Below, one piece after another: positions 17,254 through 24,567 of a DNA stretch of 64,000 nt (its first letter is position 1; every line of letters starts with the position of its first letter). The stretch is from Deltaproteobacteria bacterium (GTDB lineage Bacteria > Myxococcota_A > UBA9042). The translations under genes and the position numbers were made by a program. The notes under the pieces were generated by a model. The model was not told the origin of the DNA. It saw nothing but the letters and a program-made list of their open reading frames with translations, and ran no database searches. The stretch spans positions 10,995 to 74,994 of the forward strand of contig JACKFC010000022.1 of assembly GCA_020632665.1 (NCBI GenBank), written 5' to 3'.

Positions 17254-18224
17254 GCCCGGCTGCCCCGTGCCGCGTCGCGGTGGGTGACCACGACCCGGCC
17301 GACGCGCAGCGCGCGCAGATGGATCGAGAGCGCCTCGATCAGCGCGACCGAGCGGTGCCGGCCGCCGGTGCAGCCGATGGCGACGCTGACGATCGCGCGG
17401 CCTTCGTCGCGGTGCATCGGCAGGCTGTAGTCGAGCAGTGCCTCGATGCGCTGCAGCAGGGCGTCGCCGCCGGCGGTCTCGAAGACGTATCGTGCGACCG
17501 GCTCGTCCATGCCCGTCAGCGGCCGCAGTGCATCGACGAAATGTGGGTTGGCCAGCGCACGGACGTCGAAGACGTAATCCGCGTCACGGGGCACGCCATG
17601 CTTGAAGCCGAAGCTGGTCAGGGCGATGACCATGCGCGTCTCGGCGGCGTCCTTCTCCTCGAAGAGCTCGGTGATTCGGGCCTTGAGCTGGTGCACCGTC
17701 AGGTCACTGGTGTCGATGTTGAGCGTGGTGCGCTCGCGGATCTCGAGCATCAGCTGGCGTTCGCGGGCGATCGCCTGGGCGATTGTCCGTTCGCTCAGCA
17801 CCGGATGCTTGCGGCGGGTCTCGGCGAAGCGGCGCACCAGGACGTCGTCGGAGCAGTCGAGGAAGAGCAGGCCGACGGCGTGGCCCCGTTCGCGGATCGC
17901 TGCCGCGCTCGCGTCGAGGTCGAGCACCAACGCGCCGGCGCGGATGTCGAGGCCGACCGCCACCGGGCGGGTATCGCCCCGCGACGAAAGTTCTTCCTGC
18001 AGCGCCGGCAGCAAGCGCGCCGGGAGGTTGTCGACGCAGAACCAGCCGAGGTCTTCCAGTGCGCGCAGGCAGGTGGTGCGACCCGAGCCGCTGATTCCGG
18101 TGACGATGAGCCACTGCGGCGGGCCGGTGTCGATCCGCACGGGCTCCCACGCACCGGACGTCGTGGCGGCCGCGGCAGCGGCGCGGCGGCGCTCCCAGGC
18201 GCTCTCGCCAGGGGCTCCGCTCAT
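17250..18224 (-). CDS. rapZ: RapZ/YvcJ-family nucleotide-binding RNA adapter protein
   Basis: RapZ in E. coli guides RNase E to the GlmZ small RNA; YvcJ members bind and hydrolyse nucleotides. The 324-residue product shows FCVDNLP, LFLDCSDDVLVRRFAETRRKHP, DTSDLTVHQLK, SFGFKHGVPRDADYVFDVR and IGCTGGRHRSVAL, all family signatures. The Walker A loop reads GISGSGRTT: the usual Lys is Arg (R49), which could weaken nucleotide binding. An Ala-rich N-terminal extension of about 35 residues precedes the core. The ATG at 18224 overlaps the ptsN stop as ATGA; longer frame upstream is shadow of ptsN. Whether it binds RNA here is unknown. Confidence 0.9.
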   Translation of the reverse strand: MSGAPGESAWERRRAAAAAATTSGAWEPVRIDTGPPQWLIVTGISGSGRTTCLRALEDLGWFCVDNLPARLLPALQEELSSRGDTRPVAVGLDIRAGALVLDLDASAAAIRERGHAVGLLFLDCSDDVLVRRFAETRRKHPVLSERTIAQAIARERQLMLEIRERTTLNIDTSDLTVHQLKARITELFEEKDAAETRMVIALTSFGFKHGVPRDADYVFDVRALANPHFVDALRPLTGMDEPVARYVFETAGGDALLQRIEALLDYSLPMHRDEGRAIVSVAIGCTGGRHRSVALIEALSIHLRALRVGRVVVTHRDAARGSRA

Positions 18225-18688
18225 GATCGCCCCGCTTCGTATTCGTTGATGATCGCGAAGGCCTCCGCGGCGGTCTCGGCGGCGTAGAGGCCGCGCCGAA
18301 TCTGCTCCGAGCGCACCAGCCGCGCGATCCGCGCGAGCAGGCGGAGGTGCAGCGCCTGCGCGTTCTTCGGCGCCAGTACGACCATCACCAGGCGCACCGG
18401 CTGCGCGTCGACGGCGTCGAAGTCGACCGGGCCAGCGGTCCGGAGCAGGCCCAGCCGCGGCGCCTGCAGCGCTTCGCAGGTGGCGTGCGGGATGGCGATG
18501 CCTTCGCCGACGCCGGTCGAGGCGACGCGCTCGCGCGCGCTCAGCAGGTCGGTGATGGTCTCGGCCGGCAACCCCGGGAGCACCCGCGCCATGCACGCGC
18601 CGGCGACGCGCAGCAGCTCCGCCTTGTCGGCGGCAGCGACGTCGAGCTGCACCGAGTCGACGTCGAGGTAGGACGTGAGCTGCACCAT
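18221..18688 (-). CDS. ptsN: PTS IIA-like nitrogen regulatory protein PtsN
   Basis: The 155-residue product is an EIIA-Ntr/fructose-type IIA domain. The phosphorylatable histidine is H68 in GVGEGIAIPHATCEAL, and MVVLAPKNAQALHLRLLARIARL matches the conserved core. PtsN is the output protein of the nitrogen PTS and binds regulators according to its phosphorylation state. It lies 19 nt downstream of rpoN and overlaps rapZ by 4 nt, the order seen in many Proteobacteria, although hpf, usually between rpoN and ptsN, is absent here. Confidence 0.92.
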   Translation of the reverse strand: MVQLTSYLDVDSVQLDVAAADKAELLRVAGACMARVLPGLPAETITDLLSARERVASTGVGEGIAIPHATCEALQAPRLGLLRTAGPVDFDAVDAQPVRLVMVVLAPKNAQALHLRLLARIARLVRSEQIRRGLYAAETAAEAFAIINEYEAGRS

Positions 18689-18707
18689 CGGCCCCTCCTC
18701 CCGCGCG

Positions 18708-20423
18708 TCAGATCAACGACCGACGCCGCGACGAGGACGGTATGTTCATGGCCTCGCGGTATTTCGCAACCGTTCGGCGCGCAATCGACAGCGTCTTCTG
18801 CGGTAGTAGGCCGGAGAGTTCACCTTCTTCCACGTCCAAACGGGCGAGCAGCCGGGCCCGATCCCACTGACCCTGCAGAATCTCGGCGATCTCCTGATCA
18901 GAGAGCGGAGAGCGCCCCGGCTCGTGGTCGATCAGCTTCTTGATCGCGAACTTCACCGCCTCGCTGGCCAGGTCCGGCCCGGTGTCCGAGGTGATGCGGC
19001 TGTTGAAGAAGTACTTCAGCTCGAAGATGCCTTGTGGCGTATGGACGTATTTCGACGTCGTCACGCGGGATACGGTCGATTCGTGCAGTCCGACATCCTC
19101 GGCCACCTCACGCAGCACCAGCGGTCGCAGGTGGGCGACACCCTTCTCGAGGAAGGGGCGCTGGAAGCGCATGATCGACTCGGTCACCTTCTGGATCGTG
19201 CTCTGCCGCTGGTGGATGCTGCGGATCATCCAGATCGCCTGCCGCATCTTCTCGCTGAGGTATTCCTTTGCGTCGCCGGCGCCGCCACCGCCGCTTTCTT
19301 GTAGCGCGCGGCGGTAGAAGGCCGAGACCCGCAGCTTCGGCAGGCCGTCCTCGTTGACCACGACGGTGTAGTCGTCGCCGACCTTGTGCACGTAGACGTC
19401 CGGCGTGATGTAGCGGGCGCTCTCGCCGGAGTAGCGCCGCCCCGGGCGCGGCTCCAGCGTCGCGAGCAGGGCGAGGAGCTCGCGGACCTCGTCTTCGCTG
19501 GCCTTGAGATCGCGAAGGATCGGCCCGTGCTTGCGCGCCTCGAGGTTGCTGAGATGGCGCTCGATCAGGCGGTGCAGCTTGTTGTTCTCTGGGTGCAGGG
19601 CGCGCGCTTGCAGCAGCAGGCACTCGCGCAGATCGCGCGCCGCGACGCCGATCGGATCGCAACGCTGCACCGCCTCCAGGACCTGATGCACCTGGGCCGG
19701 TGCGACGTCGTATTGCGCCGCGATCCGCCGGGTCGAGTTGCCGGCGACGAGCCGACCCCTCATGCCCCGACCCTCGCCGTCGTGGGTCCACGCGTCGGCC
19801 TCTTCGTCGCTGAGCCAGAGCAGATCCAGCCCGCCGCCACACTCCTCGCTCTCGATGCCGCCGATATCGGCCTTGCGCCGCAGCAGCCGGCGGCCAGCGT
19901 CGGTGCCCCCGCGCAGCTCCAGCCGACTCGGGCGGAAATAGCCGTCGTCGTCGAGGTTGCCGACGATCTCCTCGGCGATCGTCAGCTCGGTCTGGTCGAG
20001 CCCGGTCAGGCCGAGCTGCTCGAAGAGTTCTTCGTCGAGCGTCGCTTCGCGGGTCAGGGTTGCCGAGAGCGGCGGCAATTCCTCGTCGCGCGAGGCGTAG
20101 CCCGAGGGGCCGGCGGTCGGGCCGCGGGCCAGGTCGGCGAAATACTCCTGCCAATCGATCTCGGAGGAGGCTTTTTCGCGGCCTTCGCTCGCGTCGAGGT
20201 GGGTGACCTCGCCTTCGCCGCTCGTCACCGCGCTCGAAGTTGCGGCGTCCGAGCGCTGCGGCGATTCTTCCAGCAGTGGGTTCTCGTTCAGCGTCTCGCG
20301 GACCTGCTCGACCAGCTCCTGCCGCGAGAGGGCCAGCAACCGGATCGCCTGCTGCAGCTGCTGGGTCATGACCAGCCGCTGCTCCAGCCGCGTTCCGATG
20401 TGCAGACCCTGCTTGAACTCCAT
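18708..20423 (-). CDS. rpoN: RNA polymerase sigma-54 factor
   Basis: Sigma-54 directs RNA polymerase to -24/-12 promoters activated by AAA+ enhancer-binding proteins. The 571-residue product has the glutamine-rich region I (RLVMTQQLQQAIRLLALS), acidic region II, the core-binding domain and the RpoN box ARRTVAKYREAMNIPSSS near the C-terminus, with the invariant SSSRRR ending. Start at 20423 (MEFKQGLHIGTRLEQR) is set by homology; ATGs further upstream add no family sequence. Odd: between NLDDDGYF and RRIAAQYDV the core-binding domain carries about 60 extra residues, Gly/Arg/Asp-rich. The gene diverges from dnaJ and heads the ptsN-rapZ-HPr-ptsI cluster. Confidence 0.95.
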   Translation of the reverse strand: MEFKQGLHIGTRLEQRLVMTQQLQQAIRLLALSRQELVEQVRETLNENPLLEESPQRSDAATSSAVTSGEGEVTHLDASEGREKASSEIDWQEYFADLARGPTAGPSGYASRDEELPPLSATLTREATLDEELFEQLGLTGLDQTELTIAEEIVGNLDDDGYFRPSRLELRGGTDAGRRLLRRKADIGGIESEECGGGLDLLWLSDEEADAWTHDGEGRGMRGRLVAGNSTRRIAAQYDVAPAQVHQVLEAVQRCDPIGVAARDLRECLLLQARALHPENNKLHRLIERHLSNLEARKHGPILRDLKASEDEVRELLALLATLEPRPGRRYSGESARYITPDVYVHKVGDDYTVVVNEDGLPKLRVSAFYRRALQESGGGGAGDAKEYLSEKMRQAIWMIRSIHQRQSTIQKVTESIMRFQRPFLEKGVAHLRPLVLREVAEDVGLHESTVSRVTTSKYVHTPQGIFELKYFFNSRITSDTGPDLASEAVKFAIKKLIDHEPGRSPLSDQEIAEILQGQWDRARLLARLDVEEGELSGLLPQKTLSIARRTVAKYREAMNIPSSSRRRSLI

Positions 20424-20520
20424 TCCGACACCAGTTTGGGCAAGTTGGCGCGACCCGTGCATGCACAGCCTAGCCTGCTGCGGCCACCGCGACAAGGCGA
20501 GGCCACCGGCCCGCCGAACC

Positions 20521-20547
20521 TTGACACGAAAGCCTCCGCTCCATTTC
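20521..20547 (+). promoter_or_regulatory. Possible -35 element and promoter for dnaJ
   Basis: A perfect TTGACA at 20521-20526 in the rpoN-dnaJ divergent gap is followed 15-17 nt later by a poor -10 (CATTTC or nearby). It lies about 75 nt upstream of the dnaJ ATG. The -35 is convincing; the -10 is not. Confidence 0.35.
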
Positions 20548-20599
20548 CTGCCGCCGCGCCGAGCCGTCGACGACGGCGGCCACGGGGGACGGGAGCACG

Positions 20600-21658
20600 A
20601 TGAGCAAGCGGGATTATTACGAAGTACTCGGGGTCGGCCGCGACGCCGGTGCCGCCGAGGTGAAGAAGGCGTTCCGCCAGCTCGCGATGCGCTACCACCC
20701 CGATCGCAATCCGGACGACCCCGACGCCGAGGAGCGCTTCAAGGAGGCCGCAGAGGCCTACGACGTGCTCGGCGACGACGAAAAGCGCCAGCGCTACGAT
20801 CGCTTCGGTCACAGCGCCTTCGACGGTGGCGCCGGGCGCACCCAATCCGCCGAGGACATCTTCAGTCATTTCGGCGATATCTTCGGCGATCTCTTCGGTG
20901 GCGGGCGGCGCGCCCGCAATCGGCCGGCCCGGGGCAGCGATCTTCGCTACGACCTCGAGATTGGCCTCGGCGAGGCCGTTTCGGGCGCCAAGCGCGAGAT
21001 CGTGATCCCGCGCATCGTCGATTGCGCCGATTGCTCCGGCAGCGGACTGCGGGACGGGGCATCGCCGACCACGTGCACCCACTGCGGCGGCAACGGCCAG
21101 GTCGGCCGGCAGCAAGGTCCCTTCCTCTTCTCGATGACCTGTCCGCATTGCCAGGGCGCGGGCCGCAGCGTCGCCGAGAAGGATCGCTGCAGCGGATGCG
21201 GCGGCGCCGGCAAGACCCGGATCGAGCGCAAGGTGACGATCAAGGTCCCTCCGGGGGTCGACACCGGGACACGGATGCGGATCGCCGGCGAGGGCGAGGC
21301 CGGCGAGCGAGGCGGACCGGCCGGTGATCTCTACGTCGTGCTGGTCGTGCAGAGCGACGAGCGATTCGAGCGCGACGGCGACGATCTGCACACCGAGATC
21401 GAGGTCGATCTGCTCCGCGCCGTGCTCGGCGGTGAGGCCGACGTGCCCTTGGTCGACGGCGGCACCGAGCGGGTTCGGTTGCCCGCAGGCGTGCAGCCCG
21501 GCGAGCGCGTCCGGTTGCGCGACAAGGGCGTGCCGCACCTCGGCGCTGCCGGCCGCGGCGATCTCTACGCGCACGTCAAGGTGAGCGTGCCGACGCGGCT
21601 GACCAAAGAGCAGCGCAAGCTCTTCGAGCAGCTCGTGGACACGGGACCGATGCGCTGA
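20600..21658 (+). CDS. dnaJ: Chaperone protein DnaJ
   Basis: DnaJ delivers unfolded clients to DnaK and stimulates its ATPase. The 352-residue product has a J domain (1-70) with the HPD tripeptide in YHPDRNPDD, a Gly/Phe stretch (FGDIFGDLFGGGRR), and a zinc-binding region with four CxxCxGxG units (CADCSGSG, CTHCGGNG, CPHCQGAG, CSGCGGAG). Two C-terminal client-binding beta domains follow. Length is slightly under E. coli DnaJ (376). dnaK and grpE are not nearby. The gene faces rpoN across a 176-bp gap and is followed by a separate promoter for the ribosomal operon. Confidence 0.96.
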   Translation: MSKRDYYEVLGVGRDAGAAEVKKAFRQLAMRYHPDRNPDDPDAEERFKEAAEAYDVLGDDEKRQRYDRFGHSAFDGGAGRTQSAEDIFSHFGDIFGDLFGGGRRARNRPARGSDLRYDLEIGLGEAVSGAKREIVIPRIVDCADCSGSGLRDGASPTTCTHCGGNGQVGRQQGPFLFSMTCPHCQGAGRSVAEKDRCSGCGGAGKTRIERKVTIKVPPGVDTGTRMRIAGEGEAGERGGPAGDLYVVLVVQSDERFERDGDDLHTEIEVDLLRAVLGGEADVPLVDGGTERVRLPAGVQPGERVRLRDKGVPHLGAAGRGDLYAHVKVSVPTRLTKEQRKLFEQLVDTGPMR

Positions 21659-21674
21659 AAACGCCGACTTCGCG

Positions 21675-21702
21675 TTGACACCCCGAGCCGGATGTGCATG
21701 AT
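21675..21702 (+). promoter_or_regulatory. Sigma-70-type promoter of the rplY-pth-rpsF-rpsR-rplI operon
   Basis: TTGACA (21675-21680) is separated by 16 nt from CATGAT (21697-21702), matching the -10 consensus at 4 of 6 positions. It lies in the dnaJ-rplY gap, about 130 nt upstream of the rplY ATG, leaving a leader of roughly 120 nt. The perfect -35 just before ribosomal genes makes this the best promoter candidate in the window. Confidence 0.5.
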
Positions 21703-21833
21703 CCGGCCCCCTCGCGCCGGCCTGCAGCCTCGGGTTGTACGGCCAGGACGACGGCGAATCCCCGCATCCCGCGGCGTTCGCATCGTCCCACGGAGCGACC
21801 GACCAGGCCCGACGCGGCCTCGGAGAGTACGAG

Positions 21834-22436
21834 ATGAACACGATCGCGATTGATGTCCGTCCGCGCGCCCTCACCGGCACCGGAGTTGCGAAGAAGATCC
21901 GCCGCGCCGGCCTGGTTCCGGGCGTGGTCTACGGCCACGGCGTGGAAGGCAACGTCAACGTCGCCTTCGACCCCCGCTCGGTGGTCAAGGGCCTCTCGGG
22001 CGCCTACGGCCGCAACCAGCTCTTCACCTTCGAGATCGACGGCAAGCAGCATCTCGCGATCTGCCGTCAGGTCGAGGTCCATCCGGTCTCGCGGAAGCTG
22101 TCGCACGTCGACTTCTTCGCGGTGCAGCCGGACACCCGCATCAAGGTGACGCTGCCGATCCGGCTCACCGGTCGTTCGGCTGGCCAGAAGGCCGGTGGTC
22201 GCCTCGACGTGACCGCGCGTTTCGTGAACGTGCACACCACGCCGGCACACCTGCCGACGAGCATCGACGTCCGCCTCGAGCCGTACAAGAACGGCCAGCT
22301 GCTGGGTGTCGAGGCGCTGCCCTTCCCGGAGGGGGTCACCCCGGTCTTCCGCCAGGCCTTCAAGGTCTTCGAGCTCGTCGCGCCGAAGGTCGTCAAGGTC
22401 GAGGAAGTCGATCCCAAGGCCAAGAAGAAGAAGTAG
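21834..22436 (+). CDS. rplY: 50S ribosomal protein L25/general stress protein Ctc
   Basis: The 200-residue product is the long (TL5/Ctc) form of L25, which binds 5S rRNA. The N-terminal domain (ALTGTGVAKKIRRAGLVPGVVYG and HVDFFAV) is the 5S-binding barrel; the C-terminal domain (about 100-190) is the Ctc extension, ending in a Lys-rich tail KAKKKK. CGGAGAG upstream supports the ATG at 21834; the open frame extends 33 codons upstream but without family similarity. It is first in the rplY-pth-rpsF-rpsR-rplI cluster, an arrangement widespread in bacteria. Confidence 0.95.
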   Translation: MNTIAIDVRPRALTGTGVAKKIRRAGLVPGVVYGHGVEGNVNVAFDPRSVVKGLSGAYGRNQLFTFEIDGKQHLAICRQVEVHPVSRKLSHVDFFAVQPDTRIKVTLPIRLTGRSAGQKAGGRLDVTARFVNVHTTPAHLPTSIDVRLEPYKNGQLLGVEALPFPEGVTPVFRQAFKVFELVAPKVVKVEEVDPKAKKKK

Positions 22437-22472
22437 TCGGCCCGGCCGCTACACCCGCGCACCGCACCACAG

Positions 22473-22493
22473 CGCTGCCTCGCGCGGGCAGCG
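22473..22493 (+). terminator. Hairpin between rplY and pth
   Basis: CGCTGCC and GGCAGCG form a perfect 7-bp stem with a 7-nt loop, 36 nt after the rplY stop. No T-run follows, so it may be a partial terminator, an RNA-stability element or chance in GC-rich DNA. Confidence 0.35.
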
Positions 22494-22544
22494 TCATGCG
22501 GTCGCGCCTGACAACTCGGACCCGCAACGCCAGGAGCAGCCAAG

Positions 22545-23138
22545 GTGGCAGCGTCGTCGGCAGAGCCGCAGATTCGCGCCGTGGTCGGCCTCGGAAATCC
22601 GGGGTCGCGCTACGCCGAGACGCGTCACAACGTCGGCTTCATGGTCACCACCGAGCTTGCTCGGCGGGCCTCCGCTTCCTGGCAGAGCAAGTTCAAGGGC
22701 CGCTACGCCAAGGTCTTCCTCGGCGGGCGTGAGGTCTGGTTGCTCGAACCCGAGACGTTCATGAACCTCTCGGGCGAGAGCGTGCAGCCCTTCGCGGCGT
22801 TCTTTCGGATCGCTCCGGAAGAGATCTTGGTCGTCCACGACGATCTGGACCTGCCCTTCGCCACCTTGCGCCTCAAGCGCGGCGGCGGCCATGGCGGCCA
22901 CAACGGCCTCCGGTCGCTGGTCGATCGGCTCGGATCCCGGGATTTCGCCCGGCTCCGCGTCGGCATCGGCCGACCGCAGAAAGGCGACGTCAGCGGCTTC
23001 GTCCTCGCACCCTTCGCGGCGCAGGAGCGCGAATGGCTGCCGGGACTGGTCAGAGACGCCGCAGACGCGGCGCTCGGCTGCGTCTCTGACGGGCTGCTCG
23101 CGACGCAGCAGCGGGTCCACACGACGAGCGACGGCTAG
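22545..23138 (+). CDS. pth: Peptidyl-tRNA hydrolase
   Basis: Pth cleaves peptidyl-tRNA released by stalled ribosomes, recycling tRNA. The 197-residue product has GLGNPGSRYAETRHNVGF with the catalytic His at 28 (E. coli H20), LEPETFMNLSGESV with the substrate-binding Asn, VVHDDLDLP with the conserved Asp, and GGGHGGHNGLRS. It starts with GTG, preceded by CAGGAG 8 nt upstream. Its place between rplY and rpsF is the common bacterial order. Confidence 0.95.
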   Translation: MAASSAEPQIRAVVGLGNPGSRYAETRHNVGFMVTTELARRASASWQSKFKGRYAKVFLGGREVWLLEPETFMNLSGESVQPFAAFFRIAPEEILVVHDDLDLPFATLRLKRGGGHGGHNGLRSLVDRLGSRDFARLRVGIGRPQKGDVSGFVLAPFAAQEREWLPGLVRDAADAALGCVSDGLLATQQRVHTTSDG

Positions 23139-23150
23139 CCGTCGCCCGCG

Positions 23151-23209
23151 GGAGCTTCTGGACGGTCCAGGAGCCCCATCACTCCTCGCCTCGACACAGT
23201 GTCGGGGCG
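23151..23209 (+). promoter_or_regulatory. Two strong hairpins in the rpsF leader
   Basis: Hairpin 1 (23151-23176) pairs AGCTTCTGGA with TCCAGGAGC around a CGG loop, with one wobble pair. Hairpin 2 (23187-23209) pairs CGCCTCGACAC with GTGTCGGGGCG around a single A, about 10-11 bp. They sit between pth and rpsF, 40-100 nt before the rpsF ATG. S6:S18 autoregulatory leaders are known upstream of rpsF in many bacteria; I cannot confirm the defining CCG bulge here. A pth terminator is the alternative for hairpin 1. Confidence 0.45.
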
Positions 23210-23250
23210 AACGCAGCGAGAAGCTGCGGAGCCAAGGGGAGAATACCGCG

Positions 23251-23736
23251 ATGATCATGGCACGGTCTTACGAGACCATCATCATCACGCGGCCGGATTA
23301 CGAGACCGACTCTGTCGAGAAGCTGCACGAGCGTCTGCTCAAGGCTATCGACGAGAAGGGTGGCGTCGAGCTCAAGCTCGTCGACTGGGGCCGGCGCAAG
23401 CTTGCCTACCCGATCTCCGGCCATCGCAAGGGCAACTACTACTACTGGGGCTTCATCGCCTCGCCGGACTGCCTCTCGGAAGTGCACCGCTTCCTGAAGC
23501 TTTCCAGCGACGTCATCCGCTTCCAGACGATCACGCTCAGCGACGCCAAGCCGCTCGGCGCTTTCGACATCGTCAAGGAAAAGGAGCGCGTCGAGGCTCT
23601 CACGCCCGACCCGCAGGACGACGAGGATCCGATCCGCCGGGATCGCCGCGACCGCCGCCGGCGCCGCGACGATGACGAGGACGGCGACGACGACGACGAC
23701 AACGACGACGACGACGACGACCAGGAGGACGCATGA
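23251..23736 (+). CDS. rpsF: 30S ribosomal protein S6 with acidic C-terminal tail
   Basis: The 161-residue product has an S6 core: SYETIIITRPD, GGVELKLVDWGRRKLAYPI, GHRKGNYYYWGF and an RFQTITL end. S6 binds S18 on the 30S platform. After about residue 113 there is an Arg-rich patch (RRDRRDRRRRR) and then an almost pure Asp tail of some 25 residues ending in QEDA. In E. coli the S6 C-terminus is post-translationally extended with Glu by RimK; here acid is encoded. AAGGGGAG lies 9 nt upstream of the ATG; a second ATG at 23257 is also possible. The stop overlaps rpsR by 4 nt. Confidence 0.95.
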   Translation: MIMARSYETIIITRPDYETDSVEKLHERLLKAIDEKGGVELKLVDWGRRKLAYPISGHRKGNYYYWGFIASPDCLSEVHRFLKLSSDVIRFQTITLSDAKPLGAFDIVKEKERVEALTPDPQDDEDPIRRDRRDRRRRRDDDEDGDDDDDNDDDDDDQEDA

Positions 23737-23978
23737 GGCCGGAATTCCGCCGTCGCCGCTTCGGCCGCCGCAAGGTGTGCCCGTTCTGCGCCGACAAGAC
23801 GCTCTACATCGACTACAAGACCCCGAGCATGCTGAAGCGCTTCATCACCGAGCGCGGTCGCATCGTGCCCCGCCGCATCAGTGGCGTCTGCGCGGCGCAC
23901 CAGCGTCAGCTGCAGGAGGCCGTCAAGCGCGCCCGTATGGTCGCCCTGATGCCCTTCTCCATGTCGGGCATCGACTAA
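23733..23978 (+). CDS. rpsR: 30S ribosomal protein S18, zinc-ribbon form
   Basis: The 81-residue protein matches S18 (DYKTPSMLKRFITERGRIVPRRISG). It is the C+ paralog form: CPFC near the N-terminus and CAAH after the core form a likely CxxC...CxxH zinc site that is missing in E. coli S18. It overlaps rpsF by ATGA and lies 10 nt before rplI. Confidence 0.96.
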   Translation: MRPEFRRRRFGRRKVCPFCADKTLYIDYKTPSMLKRFITERGRIVPRRISGVCAAHQRQLQEAVKRARMVALMPFSMSGID

Positions 23979-23988
23979 GGAGGCCGAG

Positions 23989-24492
23989 ATGAGGGTCATC
24001 CTCCGTGAGAATGTGCCGAACCTCGGCAAGATCGGTGATATCGTCACCGTCGCCGACGGCTTTGGCCGCAACTATCTGCTCCCGCGCAACCTGGCCAGCC
24101 TGGCCAACGAGCGCAACGTCAAGGAGCTCGAGCACCTGCGCCGCGTTGCCGAGGTTCGCCTCGAGAAGGCCCGCGTCGAGGCGTCTTCGGTCGCCGACCG
24201 CATGAAGGGTCAGCGGATCATCGTGAAGAAGCACGCCGGTGAGGACGGTCGCCTGTTCGGCTCCGTCACGCCGCGCGAGGTCGTCGACCTGCTCGCCGAG
24301 CGCGACTTCATCGTGGACCGCCGCGATCTCAGCCTGAAGGAGCCGATCAAGACGCTCGGCTCGTTCGAGGTCTCGTGCAAGCTCCACGCCGCCGTGGCCT
24401 CGACCTTCACCCTCATCGTGGAAGCCCACGAAGAGGAGAAGGTCGAAGAGAAGGTCATCGACGACGACTACGACGACGACTACGACGATTAG
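23989..24492 (+). CDS. rplI: 50S ribosomal protein L9 with acidic C-terminal tail
   Basis: L9 binds 23S rRNA near the L1 stalk and helps maintain the reading frame. The 167-residue product has the N-terminal domain (VILRENVPNLGKIGDIVTVADGFGRNYLLP), a long connecting helix, and the C-terminal domain (GRLFGSVTPREVVDLL). The last 20 residues are an encoded acidic repeat (VIDDDYDDDYDD), absent from E. coli L9. AAGGAGG upstream gives a strong start. It ends the rplY operon and faces exbD. Confidence 0.96.
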   Translation: MRVILRENVPNLGKIGDIVTVADGFGRNYLLPRNLASLANERNVKELEHLRRVAEVRLEKARVEASSVADRMKGQRIIVKKHAGEDGRLFGSVTPREVVDLLAERDFIVDRRDLSLKEPIKTLGSFEVSCKLHAAVASTFTLIVEAHEEEKVEEKVIDDDYDDDYDD

Positions 24493-24516
24493 TCGGACGT
24501 CGGACTCGACGCGCGT

Positions 24517-24567
24517 CGCCCCGTCGGCGGGCCCTGGATTTCGGTCTAGGGTCCTGCCGGCGGGGCG
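24517..24567. terminator. Long inverted repeat between convergent rplI and exbD
   Basis: The arm at 24517-24535 (CGCCCCGTCGGCGGGCCCT) pairs with 24548-24567 (AGGGTCCTGCCGGCGGGGCG) with one wobble, one mismatch and one bulge, around a 12-nt loop. It covers the gap between two convergent genes and the last bases of exbD. It lacks a T-run. A bidirectional transcription end is the likely reading. Confidence 0.55.

Noticed and set aside
20457..20466. GTGCATGCAC palindrome in the rpoN-dnaJ gap as a regulator operator
   Set aside because: A 10-bp palindrome alone in one place is too weak; no second copy or known operator match was seen.
23668..23735. Short GAC-repeat tract as a CRISPR or satellite array
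   Set aside because: It is in-frame Asp coding at the end of rpsF, without spacers or conserved repeat units.
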